Positions 10,889-23,100 of a DNA stretch of 64,000 bases are shown here, piece by piece. The notes beneath the pieces were generated by a model, which had not been told where the DNA came from, searched no databases, and worked only from the letters and a program-made list of their open reading frames with translations. Both the position numbers and the translations under genes were made by a program. Position 1 is the first letter of the stretch. Each line of letters starts with the position of its first letter. The stretch is taken from NCBI GenBank assembly GCA_963969365.1, contig OZ017748.1, forward strand, positions 1,426,001-1,490,000. The letters run 5' to 3'. The DNA is from Asterochloris sp. CNOR1 (lineage: Eukaryota > Chlorophyta > Trebouxiophyceae > Trebouxiales > Trebouxiaceae).

Positions 10889-11945
10889 TCATCGAATGCA
10901 TTGTCTTTTGTAGTCATCCCGCTCCTGCCTTGCCTGCAGAGCTCAGACTGCCTGAGCTCACCCGTGAAGTATGAACAGCTGCAATACATCAGGCATTCAG
11001 GCAGTGCTGCACCCTGCCACCTGACATGATGCGCTCTGCAGGGATCCCATGCTTTTGGCATATCATGACAAAACAACGCAGTGCGGCCTGAGCTTGATGA
11101 GCAATAGCCCGTGGTGCAGCTGCTCAATTCAGCCTGTGAGGCAGCAGTGTCCCTCCGCAAAAGCGTGCAGTCCATGCCAAGCCCTGCCTGACCTGCTGCA
11201 GCTCGCTCCGCAGCTGCATGATGCGTTCCTTCCAGCCTGCATGCCGGCTACCATCCTGCAGGCTGGTGGACAGAGACGCCCTGAACTGCGCACGCTCCTG
11301 CTCCAGAAGCTGTTGCAGCTGCACGCAATGCTGCTGGGCACCCTGAGCGACAGCGCGCTGCTGTGAGACCTCCTCGTTGCGGCAGCCCTGTAGCTCCCGC
11401 AGCTCTGTGGCATGCAGCTGCCTCAGTGTGCGCATGGCCACCTGCTGCTGCTCCGTGATGATTGCCACCCCTGCCTTGTGCGCTTCCTTGAGGCCTGCGT
11501 GCTGGCTCCTAAGCTCCAACAGTGCCGCCTCAAGCTGTGAGCACCTGTGGCCCTTGGCTGAGCCATCCAGCTGCGCCTCCCGCAGGTGCACCTGCAGGCT
11601 GGCAATGTCTTGCTGCTTGGAGATGCGCAGCTGCTGCATGTGCAGCTGCTCGTTGACCAGCTGCTGCAGTGTGGCTCTGTATTGAGCCTCAAACTGCAGC
11701 TGGGCCGCACTGTCTGTGACATGCCCATCCAGAGCATTCTGCAGCTTGCTGCAGAGCTCAGACTGGTGCTGGAGGTCTGCAGTGAGCGCCTGGATCTTTT
11801 TGGTGGCAGAGCTCAGCTCCGTCTGCAGGGTCGCTCTTGTCCGGCTGCATTCTGTTACTGCCTTGTGAAGGTTCTGCAGATCCTCACACGGTGTCAGAAA
11901 GTCAGCCATCGTAAGCTGCATGACGGACTCCCGCCCAAATGTCAC
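10889..11945 (-). CDS. Uncharacterised coiled-coil protein, 265 aa
   Basis: I do not recognise the family. Two exons, 11193-11945 and 10889-10933, join in phase and give 265 aa. Nearly the whole protein is heptad-rich, with Gln/Leu/Glu/Arg strings such as ATLQTELSSATKKIQALTADLQ and HATELRELQGC, and no globular domain. The C-terminus ARQERDDYKRQCIR comes from the second exon. The first ATG in the open frame was taken as the start; an alternative Met lies 9 codons in. Its stop codon lies 16 bp from the stop of the convergent MATE gene, so the two 3' UTRs must overlap. A cytoskeletal or scaffolding role is possible but unsupported. Confidence 0.72.
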
Positions 11946-12414
11946 TCCGACCTAAAGCTGGTCATCCTGTATAGGGATATATGGGGATTAGGCTCGGCAT
12001 CTCGACCCAGGAACTGCCAGAATTTCACACAATGTGATAGATTTTGACAGATTTTGGAGAGACAGGTTTTGGCCACTAATGTCAAATCCTGGCAGCAAGG
12101 AAAGGGCTCATATCTCTGCCATCACGCAGCCAGGGGCAGCAACCCACTGATGTGGGCAAAGTGGGCTGGCAGGATCCCGACTCCTGCTATGCCTTCCATG
12201 CATGACCTCACCACATGAATGTTGCTGGCTGGGCCACCATGCTACAGCTCGCGGTGACAGTCATGGAGGCCAGAAGCTGGCTGCAGGCGCATCGCCCAGG
12301 TAAGACAGCAAATCTCTGGGTGTACGCTCCAGCGTTCAAGTTGCACTGAGTTCATGCCATTGCCACAGACTGGCTGTCATTTAGGCTAGCCTCAGCATGC
12401 AGCTCTGCTCCCAC
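11946..12414. other. Intergenic region between two minus-strand genes
   Basis: This stretch holds the coiled-coil gene's promoter and the armadillo gene's 3' end. A short imperfect AT-rich repeat (GATAGATTTTGACAGATTTT) occurs near 12038. I see no gene here. Confidence 0.5.
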
Positions 12415-15400
12415 TCATACCCACGGAGATCGGCCTGCCATCAAGGCCCTCATACGCGATGCAGCCTGCGCCACAGAGAGACAAGCAGAGAAACCTTCTG
12501 CAGGCCCCAGAGGCAGAGCACGTGTGGCAACTGAAGCATGAGTGCCTGACAGCCATTGTGCAGCAGCTTGATCTGCTCTGCAGGTGTTGCCAAGGATGGT
12601 ATGCTGTTTCGTCGAGGTGATGGATGAGCAGAGCCGCTCACTGCGCTGTAACCAGGCAGCGCCCACCCTGGTGGGGTCGCCTGCCATCCCAATGATGTAG
12701 CGGCGCCCTGCAGAGCAGCCTGGCAAACAGCGCCTGCAGTCTGTGTGCATGCACCAGGGGACTGGTTGAAAGCGCCCGTCGACAGACAAGCTGAAGTCAA
12801 AGTAGTCCTGCTGGGCAGGAGCGCCTGGTTCAGGGCTGCTGCTCAGCAGGGCACGCAACACTTCCCACTGCTAAGCCTCAGGGGTTGCCGTAGGACCGCC
12901 ATGAGTCAGGGGCTGTCTGTGAGCACTGCCATGACGTTGTGAAATGCCTACATTGTTGCTTCCATCTTGTTGATGCTGCCTGCATACTCATCATATACTA
13001 AGTTGCTGTAAATAAGCAACTGGGAAGCTGTGGTGGATCATCACAGGCAGCTCAGAGCATGGGCCAGGTACTTGCTCACAGGCAGAGGAGGCGGGGGAGG
13101 TGTGGCAGGGGGATCTGGCCTGGGAGGCTCAGGCTGCGGGAGCAGCAGGTCGGCAGGCAGGCAGCAGGTGGCATTGGCCACTAGGGTTCTGGTCAAGGCG
13201 TTCTGTGTGGCAAGGGCGGCGGTGGCCAGGCTGCGGAAAGCCGCCTTCCCCTCTGGGCAGTCCCAGTCCTGCAGCTGGGTGTTGAACACCAGCAGCTGCA
13301 GCAGCTGAGCAGCCTGCTGGATGACGGGTGGCTGAGCAGATACGAGCAGAGCGGGGACCCTGGCCAACACCTGCGGCTGAGCTATCTGCTCCGCCAGCTG
13401 GGGCTCCTGAGCAAGCTCCTGCAAGGGCCAAGCAAGCTGTCCCATGCTTGCCGTTGCGCAACATGGCCTCTGCAGCTGCTGCTGAGCCAGGCCAGACAGG
13501 AGCTAGCCTCATGTAACTTCTGTCACATGCAGGCACACTATCTCGACCAAGGAGCCTCTCAAGGTGCCGCACAGAGGCCATTCATGTGTGTATCGCAACA
13601 CACACAATGCTCTCACCAGCAGACAGGCCAGCGCAGCTGTCTGCACAGCCGCAGGGAAGGGTGGCAGCAGCTCCCGCGGAGGAAGCATCTCCTTGGGTGC
13701 GTCAGGCACCCCCTTCCCTGCGGGCTTAGCCTTTGGGTCGGGCTTGCTTTTCGCTCCCTTAGCTGCTGCAGGCACAATGGCATCCTGTCGATGAGAGCTC
13801 CCTGGGAGGGGCCGTGCTGTAGCAGCAGGCAGGCTGCACAGAAGGTGTCTGCATGTGCTATCCTCAAGGCGCCTCCTCCTTTGGCCAGCAGTGCAGGCTG
13901 CAACGTCAGGCAGGCCCAACTCAAGTGACAGGCCTGCCTGCTGGCTTATCTGAAAACTTTTGCACCACCCCACTCACAGGTCAAGCGCCTGGCCTCACTC
14001 TTGTGACTCGCTGGCAGCAGCGAGCACCAGCATGAGTGACAAGAAGCTCCAGGCAAGCTGCTGTCAACCACAGTCATGGACCCATGGGCTCCTGCAGGTG
14101 CACAGCATTGACCAAACCTGCCCCTGTAGCAGCCTCATCCGCTGGCAGCTCCGGTAACTTGGGGGATTCTGTCTCCAGCAGGTTGAACAGCATGCTCAGC
14201 AGGCCAGCTGCCCCCCCGTCCCCTGGGCCCACAGCAGCAGGTGCCAGCGCCGAGCGTGGCCCCTCGTGCCGGGCACCTGCAGCCAGCACCCGCACCAGCC
14301 CTGCCTGCAGCTCTGGCTGCCTGACCTTGGCTGCCCAGTTCACCGGGGGCCTGCCTGATGGAGACCCAGCTGCATCAGCTGCAGCAGCAGGCACCTGCGA
14401 TGCAGCTTGGGCACCTGCGCTGCCTGGCTTGGCTGCTGGGGGGGCCTGAGCTGTAGAGGGCTGGGCTGTGACATTGGGCGCAGCATTGGCTGTCAAATCA
14501 GGGCGTGGTGCCTCAAAGGTCACTGGCAGCAGGGACTGCATGGCTGACGCTACCTCTGAGCCTGCCACCTGCACAGAATCAGGACTCTGAAAGAGATGTG
14601 CCGCAAGAGCCTGGCAACACCGCTGCGCACAGACACATAGCATACAGGTAGGCCTGGGCAGTGAAGCAGTGCTGATCAGGTGCAGCAGTCTTCTTTTGAG
14701 CCTCGCTGGCCCCTTTAAGACAGGGGGCGAGCATGGTGTAGCGTGCAAGGGAATGCATGCATCACAGCCCCTGCAAGAGATCAAGCAACCACAGGCCACA
14801 CCTGGCCCAGCAGTCAGCGACCAGGCCATGCAGCAAAGGGCCAGGAAACAACGCTGCAGGTTGGGAGCAAGCCTTGCCAAATCATATCTCGATGCTGTCC
14901 TGCTGTGCCAGAGCAACGCTGCAGGTTGGGAGCAAGCCTTGCCAAATCACATCTCGATGCTGTCCTGCTGTGCCAGAGCAGCAGAGCAGCAACCACAACT
15001 CTATATTGTTGCCAACCAGCAGGGCAACATGCTTGGAGGCAGGGATCGTCACCTGGGCTGCAGCCTGGGGAGAGGCAGCTGCCAGGGCCTCAATGAGGGC
15101 CGCTGCCGCCACTGCCGCTGCCACGCCTGCTGCTGACGATGCCTTGTCCGCAGCGGCGGGGACTGGCTGCCCTGCCTTAGCACCAGGCGTGGGAGTAGCG
15201 GCCTCTGCTGGCACAACTGCGCTCTGCACCGTTCTGCAGGCCACCTGCAGGCGGCAGGCTGCTTGTGCTGGAGCAGCAGGCCCGCCAGAGCAGCACTGGA
15301 GGAGACATGCACGTGCTGCTTTGGCCATGCTCTGAGGCCGAAGCATGGCGGACAGCAAGCAAAGCAGGGGAAGCATCACTTGGGGTGCTCAATTTGTCAG

Positions 15401-17089
15401 GTCATGGGAAGCTGCCTTGCATGTGGCCAGGGAGCTCCACCTCGACTGCACCAGCCTCCTGCAGGGCTGCTGCCCCAGCCTCAGATGTGCGGGCCAGCTG
15501 TCCTGCCGCCGCCCATGCCAGCAGCTGTGCAGGGCCTGGGGCAGCGGCCAGCTTGAGCAGCTCCTGGGGAGCCTGTGCCTCCAGCAGGGCGGGGGCACAG
15601 GTGGGAGTGCCTGCCAGGCACAACACCAGCCGGCAGGCCCTGTCCTGCACAGGCAACCATAGAGCGCTGCTTAGGCAGCAGCACATCTTGATCGTACAGC
15701 TGCCAGCTGCTTCAGGAGGAGCTGCATGCACTGGCAGTTTGGCGTATGGCCTGCCAGGTTCTCCGACGCTTTGTGGCATTGAACACAAAGTCTGACAAGA
15801 CATCTACAGGGGAACACCAGAGCCTGCTGGAGGGTGCCTGGTCTTTTGCAGATGTGGATGGCAGAAAAGAGCCCACAGACAGAAGGTTGGCCTTGGCCTC
15901 CACTCCACTCCATACCCGCTCAGCAGCCTGTGCCTCTCACTTGAAGGCAGGCGTTGGTGCTGGCCATCTGGGCAGCCAGCGGCTGCAGGCCCTGCTCTCC
16001 CAGCAGGTGCCTGACTGCAACAGCTGAGAAGGCCATGGTCTGCAGCCCTCTGAGCAGTGCCTCCTGTACCTCCTGCTCTGGGAAAGCCCTGCTGCTATCC
16101 TTCGCGCCAGCCTGCAGACACACCATCCGCCTGCGTGCACTTGTTGTGTTTTGCTGACCCAGAAGACAGCACACACAACAGCTGCATGTGTGCAGCAAGC
16201 CCAGCACGTGCATGCCAGTCCATGCCAAGCTGTAACAGTGCCTGCAGGGAAGTGAGGGGCAGGACATCAGAGCAAAAGATGCACTTCTGTCACCTTTGCA
16301 GTGGGAGTGGGCGGCGCAGCTGAAACAGAAGCAGCGTCATTAGCTGCCTTCATCAGCGCTCCCCACAGTGCCTGCGCACAGACAAAGCTCTAATGGAGTC
16401 TAGCCAGAGCCATGCAGGTAAGTTGGCATGGCATGGCTGGCTAACATGGCTCTGCAACCCCACTTTTTTTATTGAGGTGGCCTTCAACAGGCTGCCTGGC
16501 TTACCTAGTGCCAGGTGCCACACAGCAGCAAACCACAGCCTATGATGCCAGCTGGACCACATCTGTCCAAGGCTGAGAGGCCCAAGGTGCAATCACAGCC
16601 TTTGACTACTATGGTCGAGCACCACACTGCCTAATGATGCTTGAGATCGTGCGATTGCTTTGTATGGCTGCCTCACCTGTGCATACTGCGTCTGGCAGAA
16701 GGCTGCTTGAGGCTGCCCCGGCCAGGCTGCAAAGCGTGCCACACATTTCGCTGCCAGGAGCTGAACACCCTGTGTTTCAGACGCCAGTGCTGACAGCAGA
16801 GCTGCAGTAACGGCCGGCTGGCTGACAGCCACCTGCAGGAGGACACTGGGTGGGTGTTGGCAGATGATGGGCGTTGTGGTGTCAGATATGAGCGTTAGCG
16901 GCCGGGAGGCACCACCTTGGCTCCAGCATATTCTCTGACTCCCACCAGAGCCTGAAGTGCAGCTTGCTGGCTGGCACCATCCCCAGAAGCCAGTTCCTTC
17001 AGTACAGCAGACAAGTCGGGAGGTGCATTGGGGTCCCCTACCACCTCCTGAATGGCAAGGAGCGGCCTGGCAGGCGCTTTGGGAGGCAT
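12415..17089 (-). CDS. Armadillo/HEAT-like repeat protein with low-complexity linkers
   Basis: Start exon 16916-17089 (MPPKAPARPLLAIQEVVGD, 58 codons), then 16677-16832, ~16299-16371, ~16170-16260, ~15945-16095, a poorly resolved exon near 15740-15910, ~15410-15646, ~15020-15330, ~14130-14590, ~13620-13790, ~13085-13450, ~12740-12870 and a last exon near 12415-12700. Helical repeats of armadillo type recur, e.g. AALLSALASETQGVQLLAAKCVARFAAWPG and VQEALLRGLQTMAFSAVAVRHLL. Between them are Ala/Pro-rich linkers, including a PPATPPPPPLP stretch just before a GTGAGC donor. The join from that donor to the TGGGAAGTG exon at ~12870 is in phase, so the 12.4-12.9 kb block (WEVLRALLSS.., DYFDFSLSVDGRF.., RRYIIGMAGDPTRVG) probably belongs to the same gene. 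Function unknown; ARMC-type scaffold is the nearest description. The 3' exons and stop are uncertain. Confidence 0.6.
14851..14980. repeat. Nearly perfect 65-bp tandem duplication in armadillo-gene intron
   Basis: 14851-14915 and 14916-14980 are adjacent copies of 65 bp differing by about one base (AATCATATC versus AATCACATC). Each starts ACGCTGCAGG and ends CCAGAGCA. The pair lies in the intron between the exon ending near 15020 and the one starting near 14590. It looks very recent and may be the undecayed form of the ghost duplications found in other introns here. Confidence 0.93.
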
Positions 17090-17165
17090 TGCGAATCTGC
17101 CTGGGATTTAGGGTTGCAGTGAGCTATCTGACGGCAAGGCAGAGGTAGCCAATCCAGCGAAGAGC
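17090..17165. promoter_or_regulatory. Compact bidirectional promoter, armadillo gene / ZNG1
   Basis: Only 76 bp lie between the two divergent start codons. Transcription of both genes must start within this stretch or inside the opposite gene's first exon. No TATA box is visible. Confidence 0.5.
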
Positions 17166-19547
17166 ATGGACTCTGACGATGAAGCCCCCCTGGCCGTGGG
17201 CCTGGATGAAACAGACTCAGCTCATGCTACTGAGAAAGAGCAGAACAGCAAGCCCAGAGCTGCTGAGGCTGGACAGCATAATTCGACACCTGTGACCCTG
17301 ATCACAGGTGAGTGACAGCATCCCCAGGCATGGGAGAGAACTGATTGAATGTAAGATGCTGCAGGCTTCTTGGGAGCAGGCAAAACGACTTTGGTACACT
17401 ACATCATGACAGCCAAACATGGGTATAGAATTGCAGTCATTGTCAATGAGTATGGGGAGGAGGTTGGCATTGAGTCTGCCTCTGTCCAAGTGGTGAGGGC
17501 CCCTTCACACCTTTCCAAAGCTCTTCTGTGGTGTTGAGGTCTGTGCAATGACAGCATCCAAAAGCATGCACCAGGCGTGGGTCAGGGCCTGTCTTAGTGG
17601 CAGCTATGCAAAAGCTGCCTCTGTTGCAGAATGCAAAGCGTTCCCACCTTGCGCCTGCAGGGCTCAGGGCCTGCCCAGGCAGCGGACTGGGTGGAACTGG
17701 GCAATGGCTGCCTCTGCTGCAGCGTGAAGAGCGAGTTTGTGCGTGCACTGGACGGCTTGGCCGAGCGCAAAGGCCAATTTGACTACATTCTTGTGGAGAC
17801 CACCGGTAGGTCAAGGAGGCAATGTCGGCAATGGTTCCAAGTACCAACTTATTGCCCTGTGCATTGAATGTGCTGCAGGTCTTGCAGATCCAGGACCTGT
17901 GGCAGCCGCGCTGTGGCCTGATGAGGAGATAGAAAGCTCTGTGCGACTGGATGCTATTGTGAGTCAGAAGCATGCTGCATGAGCACAGCGTGTGCACGCT
18001 CTCCTGCAACCTGCTGCTGCTACTGTCCTGACTAGTCCTGTAAGGGGTTGGAAGCATGCTGCATGGGAGCCATAACTTTTGCAGCAGATGGTGTTGTGTC
18101 TTGCCTGTCTTGCTGAGAAACAGGCTGCATGTGAGACTGGTCAGCACCAGCGCCTATGACATACATGCTGCATCCAAGCTGTCAAACCATACCTACAATC
18201 AGGCTCCCGCTGTCAAATCACACCTGCCAACTAAGCCCCCGCCCATATAGGTGACTGTTGTGGATGCAAAACATGTCCTGGCTCAGCTCCATGAGCAGCG
18301 GCCTGCAGATGCTGCCAATGAGGCCCAGCAGCAGGTGGCCTATGCAGATGTCGTCCTGTTGAACAAGGTGAGGATACCACTTTGTACAGGAAGCTTAGGT
18401 GTATGCGCATCAGGCACCTGCCCACAGTGTCGCTCAGTGCATGCATCACCTGTCCAGCTTCAAGAAAGAAGGATCATCGCATTTGATGCAGCCTTGAGCA
18501 CTTGCGGACTTCTTACAGGCACCTGCAATCAGCTGCCTGGCTGCCTGAAGGCGTGCCTGCGTGCAGCATGCAGCAACTGAACATTGGAGTCCTCCAGGTT
18601 GGGGTTCTGCCCCTGCAGTCCATGGTGTAGCATGCCTCACAAGCCTGACAAGACAGGCAGCGCTTGCCCATTCCAAGAGCTGAATGTAGGTGTTGGGGAT
18701 GGCTGACTGCAGGGGGATGGCACAGCTGGCCCCTGGGTGGGCATGGTGTCAATGTTGGCTTCAAGTGTGAACAGCCCTCCACTGAGTTCAGAAGTGCTGG
18801 CTGCAGGTGGACCTTGTGCCTGAGGAGACCCAGCTGCAGTCCATAGAGCAGGAGCTGCTAAGCATCAACAGCGATGTCGCTATCCTGCGCTGCGTGCGAA
18901 GCTTCATTGACTTGGGTCAGATCCTCAATGTGGGAGCATACACGACGACAGCAGATGGCCCGCCCTCCAGCAAACAACTTGGGGCATGGCCCGGTCAGTC
19001 TGCCACTGCAGTGGGCACAGCCAGCCCTGGGACTGAAGAGCATTTGCAACACAAAGGGGCGTCAGAGAAGCAGCCTGCTGCTGCCCCACAGGAGCTGCAG
19101 TCGCACAGGCCTGCAGGAGTGGCAGCTGCGCACCACAATGGCCACTCGCATCCAGCCCACAGCCATGAGATTGGCACCGTCAGCTTCCGCCTCCCAGGCC
19201 ACCTTGATCGACAAAGGTGGGTGCACAGTTCCTGGCTGAAATGGGAAGCATCATGCCTATACTCCATGGAGTGTGTGGCCACAGTCTTGCCTGGCGACTG
19301 CAGGTTCAGTGACTGGCTGGATAAGATGTTGTGGGAGGGCTCTGAGGCGACCAAGTCGATGTATCGCATCAAAGGTCTTCTCAGCTTCGGCGCCTCGCAG
19401 CCGCCGTGCATCCTGCAGGCAGTTCATGAGCTGTACGACCTCACCCCTGCAGCCTGTGATCCAGTGACAGATAGTAAAGTAGTCTTCATTGGGAGACAGC
19501 TGGACAAGGAGGCCCTACATGCTGGACTCCTGTCATGTATACAATAG
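17166..19547 (+). CDS. ZNG1: ZNG1-like (CobW/COG0523) zinc-regulated GTPase metallochaperone
   Basis: G3E-family GTPase; the eukaryotic ZNG1/CBWD branch activates zinc metalloproteases such as METAP1. Exons: 17166-17307, 17365-17492, 17661-17805, 17879-17958, 18251-18367, 18807-19216, 19304-19547. All phases close (421 aa). Marks: P-loop [15 protein letters not shown], the metal-binding GCLCC motif (NGCLCCSVK), [25 protein letters not shown]4 motif LLNKVDLVPEE, and a C-terminal CobW_C domain ([12 protein letters not shown].., YRIKGLLSF). A His-rich loop ([13 protein letters not shown]) precedes that domain and probably binds metal. The N-terminus has a short acidic leader, [12 protein letters not shown], where animal proteins carry CPELVPI; the Cys is absent, so METAP1 docking through that motif is doubtful. 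Confidence 0.93.
17955..18070 (+). repeat. Ghost repeat of donor region in ZNG1 intron
   Basis: The sequence just after the donor at 17959 (GAAGCATGCTGCATGAGC) recurs about 80 bp downstream near 18051 as GAAGCATGCTGCATGGGAGC. It is a short member of the same junction-duplication class. Confidence 0.5.
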
Positions 19548-19684
19548 TTAAAAGTTTACCTCATGAAAGGTTACTGACTAGGGTCTGACATAGAAGCTCG
19601 GCCATTGTGCAGGTTAGGGCTCAACTTCACATGAATCTGACTGCAGACAGATTTGCGGGGTGACGAGTTTATTCGAAGCCTGGC

Positions 19685-20168
19685 ATGTCGTACAGCAAAC
19701 CCAAGAGCTCATTTCGGGTATTTCTCTCAGAAAATTTAGGCTTTGGCAATCCAAAGGTGAGCAGGACGATGCCTGGCAGGCAGGCAGGCCTCAGTTGCTG
19801 ACCCAGATCAGCCTTCGATGTCTGCAGAGCCTTGGTGCCTGGGCTGTGGCAGGCTTTGCTGCTTACTATCTGTGGGTCAGGCCTGCCAGGCAGGCTGAGC
19901 TGGACAAGCAGGTAGGGCTTTCAGCTTGGGCTCCTAATTGCTTCATTGCCGGGCTCACTGAAATAGCAGCATGGTGCAGGCTGCAAGGGAGCGAGCAATC
20001 CGCCACCGAGAGGCCACTGGCATTCATGACCGGGACACAGCCAGGCCCACTCCTGGTGGGTCTGTCCTTCCATCAAGTTCAAAATGCATCAATGTTTTCA
20101 GCAGTTATATTTGGTGCAGATCCACAAATTGGGGGCCTGAGGCGAGGGAACCCCAAGGAATGAATTAA
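19685..20168 (+). CDS. Small single-pass membrane protein, 114 aa, uncharacterised
   Basis: Three exons (19685-19756, 19828-19911, 19980-20168) join in phase to give 114 aa. Residues 1-24 are a basic leader (MSYSKPKSSFRVFLSENLGF). Residues ~25-42 form one hydrophobic helix (SLGAWAVAGFAAYYLWV), followed by RPARQAELDKQ and a charged AARERAIRHRE helix. The C-terminal tail (Ser/Cys-rich, ..RSTNWGPEAREPQGMN) is not conserved-looking. The architecture fits a small organelle membrane assembly factor, but I do not recognise the family. It follows ZNG1 in tandem by 137 bp and ends 29 bp from the stop of the convergent amine oxidase gene. Confidence 0.65.
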
Positions 20169-20197
20169 TTGATCAGAAGCAGAAGCTCAATTGCATA

Positions 20198-23100
20198 TCA
20201 GCCATTCCAACCTTGATGAGCAGGGGTTGTGCCTATTCCCTTCAAAACCACCCGTGCAGCATCTTGGCCTGTAAAACATGCAGCTGATGTACAGCCATAG
20301 TTCTGCAAGTGGCACGCGTCGCCGGCAAACAGCAGCACAGGCCTGCCGCCAGCTTCCACGGGGGCTGCCAGGGTTCCAAAATCCTCTGAGGTGCACCCTG
20401 CTGCGGCAAAAGCATAGCTCCCCCGGAACAGCTCATCTGTGCCCCACTTGGAGCGGTGCACCCTGAAGCTTTTGGGCAGTTGTATGGCCGGGAAGGCAGC
20501 GAGGATGGCCTCAACATCGCTGTGCAGCTCCTGATCTGACAGCTGTTCCATTGCCAGTGCCTCGTCTCCCATGATCCAGATGACTCCCAGGCGCGCTTCA
20601 CTGGGGCGGGGACCCGCACCTGGATGCTGCCTGATGACCTCAGAGCCCCAGAAGCGCTGCAGCGTGGCATGGCACTCAGTCAGCTGCCATGCCCCGCAGT
20701 GCAGAGTAGTGCTGTGGCCTAGGCACTCATATATATGTCTCCCTGGTGTACTATGCCAGGGTTCACTCCTCGTTTGGGGAATGCCTAAGAGCTTCAGAGC
20801 TCCAGAAGCGCTGCAAACTGGAATGGCACCCAGTCAGCAGTACACCTCAGAGCCCTCATAACGCTGCAGCATTTAGCAGTCAGCTGCCAAAGTTGGCTGG
20901 GTGTCCACACCTCATGGCCCTGGAATCCCGAAGCAGTGAAGCCTGGTGGGGGGAACAACAGGCATGCAGTCTGCTGCCACAGTGGGGTGCCCACAGCAGA
21001 GTGGCGGCTTTGGCAGTGCTTTGCGACGCCGGGCATGCTGGCTCCCACTCACAGGAAGGCCAGCCTGAAAGAGCACGCTTTGAAGCAAGCTCCTTTCAGA
21101 TGATGCATAAGCCTGCAGGACTGTGTGCGACACACACCAGGGTATAGAATCCCCTTGCCCACGCCGGCAGCTCAGCAGAGCTAGCCTGAGTCGATGGGGC
21201 TGTGCCAGTGGCTGCCTGCACAGTCTCGCCCTGTGGCGCTCCCTTATCCCCTGGCCCCTTCAGGGCAGCCCCTTCACTGCTGCTCAATTGGTCAGCCGAG
21301 CCTTCAGTGCTCAGTGCTGCTTCCAGGTCATTGGCAGCAGCTCTGGCCCCTGGGCTCTCAAGGCCATGCCATTCACTGCCACTTGAGGTGCGAGCTGGGG
21401 CACGAAGACCTGTTGCTGCATCCTGGCCACTGGCAGCAGCAGCAGCCTGGGAGGGCGGCAACTGCAGCTCCCTCAGATCCACATGGTGCAGCATGCACCA
21501 CGAAAATACTTCGTCTGGGCCCGGCTGGGCGCCTGGCACCAGGTGAGCATAGCGCTGTGCCCGGTCACTGCTGGGCTCGCTGCTGGCACCAGTGAGAGCC
21601 AGGTGTGGATGCTGGGGTTGCAGAGCGGTGGATTCGCTGCTGGGCAGCTGCTGTGGGGCCGGGAACTGGCGTTGTTCAGGAGCTGCGGCCGGGGCAGGCG
21701 AAGCACCCTGGCTGCTGGTAGGAGGCGCCGCGGCTTGCTGGTCTCTGGAAAGAACAGCTTGTGCGTGCAGCCCAGCCTGGCTGCTGGATGGCGGCTGCTG
21801 CTCACAAGCTTGCTGCTGTCTGGGAGCCATGGGGGCAGCCTGTGCATCATCCTCTGGGGTGAAGTCCAGAAATATTTTGTCGACCACCCCAAACCCCAGC
21901 TTGTTGATGGCTGCCACCTTTGTTGGGGGAAGCGCGGGGCAGAACAGCTGCTCATGGTGGGCCTGCAGGGGACAAAAGCCAGTATGGACCCTAAAATTTC
22001 ACAAACTGAAGAAATAATGGCCAACACCAAGGAAGCCTGACAGCAAAAGCACAGCACGTCACATTGTCAGAAAGCCATTTGAACCCCAAATGACACTTAC
22101 CAAAGCTTGACAGGAGAGCAGTGACCACACTTTGTAGACTGTGAGCTGAGGCTCATTGGAAGGACAGTTTTAAGCTTCATGTCATCTATCTTGACACTAA
22201 CACTGTCGCTAAGATATGCCCCCCAGGTAGGCAGATCTTCTTCAAGCTTGGTTGTACGCTTGGCTGCATGCTTGGCTTACCTTCAGCACTCCCAGCGAGA
22301 CTGTCACAATCACAGCATCTGCCTCCCAGCAACTGCCGTTGGCGCAGTGCACCTGTGCGCCCTCAGCACCCCACTCGATGCGGGTCACCGCACTCCCCAG
22401 CCTCACATCCAGCCCCTGTGCCAGGCGCTCTGCCAGTGTCTGCAGGCAGCAGGGATGACCATGGGTAGTCCTGGAAGCGCAGTCACCCGGGGACCCGCCA
22501 GCACCCCAGCCTGTGTGTCACTGCAGGCCCCATTCAACTCCAGGCCCAGGCACTTCCCACGATATGCAGCAGTCTGCAAGCAGCAGGGCCAACAGGCCTT
22601 CGCTGCCCAACTGGCACATGCAGGGCGGCCTCCTGACTAGAAAGGGCAGCCGGCCACTCCCACTCTGCTCCAGCAGTGCAGGGAGGCCTCAGCGTTGTCA
22701 CCAACAAGGTATAAACCCCATGCAGGCTGCCTGCAGCAGGGTGCATGCCATGCTGGCAAGCAGCGTCAGCCAGTGACGTGGCATATGCCTGATCCCCAAA
22801 AGCTGCTGAGCCAAGATGAAAACTTGTCAGGGATGCTCTGCATGCCTGCCTGATAATCACAAGGCACATTAAGTCCCAGCTTGCTATATCATGCTGAGCA
22901 GCCACTTGGATGCAAGGCTGTGAGCCTGATCTTGCAGGGCACGGACAGGTTGGGCTCCTGCAGCTCCACAAATTGCGAAGCATCCTCCCTCGCCTGGTAG
23001 CCACAGGGCAGGGGTAGGTTGGGCCCATCCAGGTCGTCATAGTGCCAGGCCACCTGAGCCGACAAGTCGTCAGTGCTGTGGCAGCCATCCATGGCCCTCT

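Noticed and set aside
12415-12861. EDR1/CTR1-like regulatory domain or a separate gene
   Set aside because: RRYIIGMAGDPT faintly recalls the EDR1 domain, but key residues are missing. The in-phase join to the PPPPPLP exon favours the end of the armadillo gene.
14851-14980. Start of a CRISPR-like or satellite array
   Set aside because: Only two copies with no spacers, in an intron of a eukaryotic gene; a simple tandem duplication explains it.
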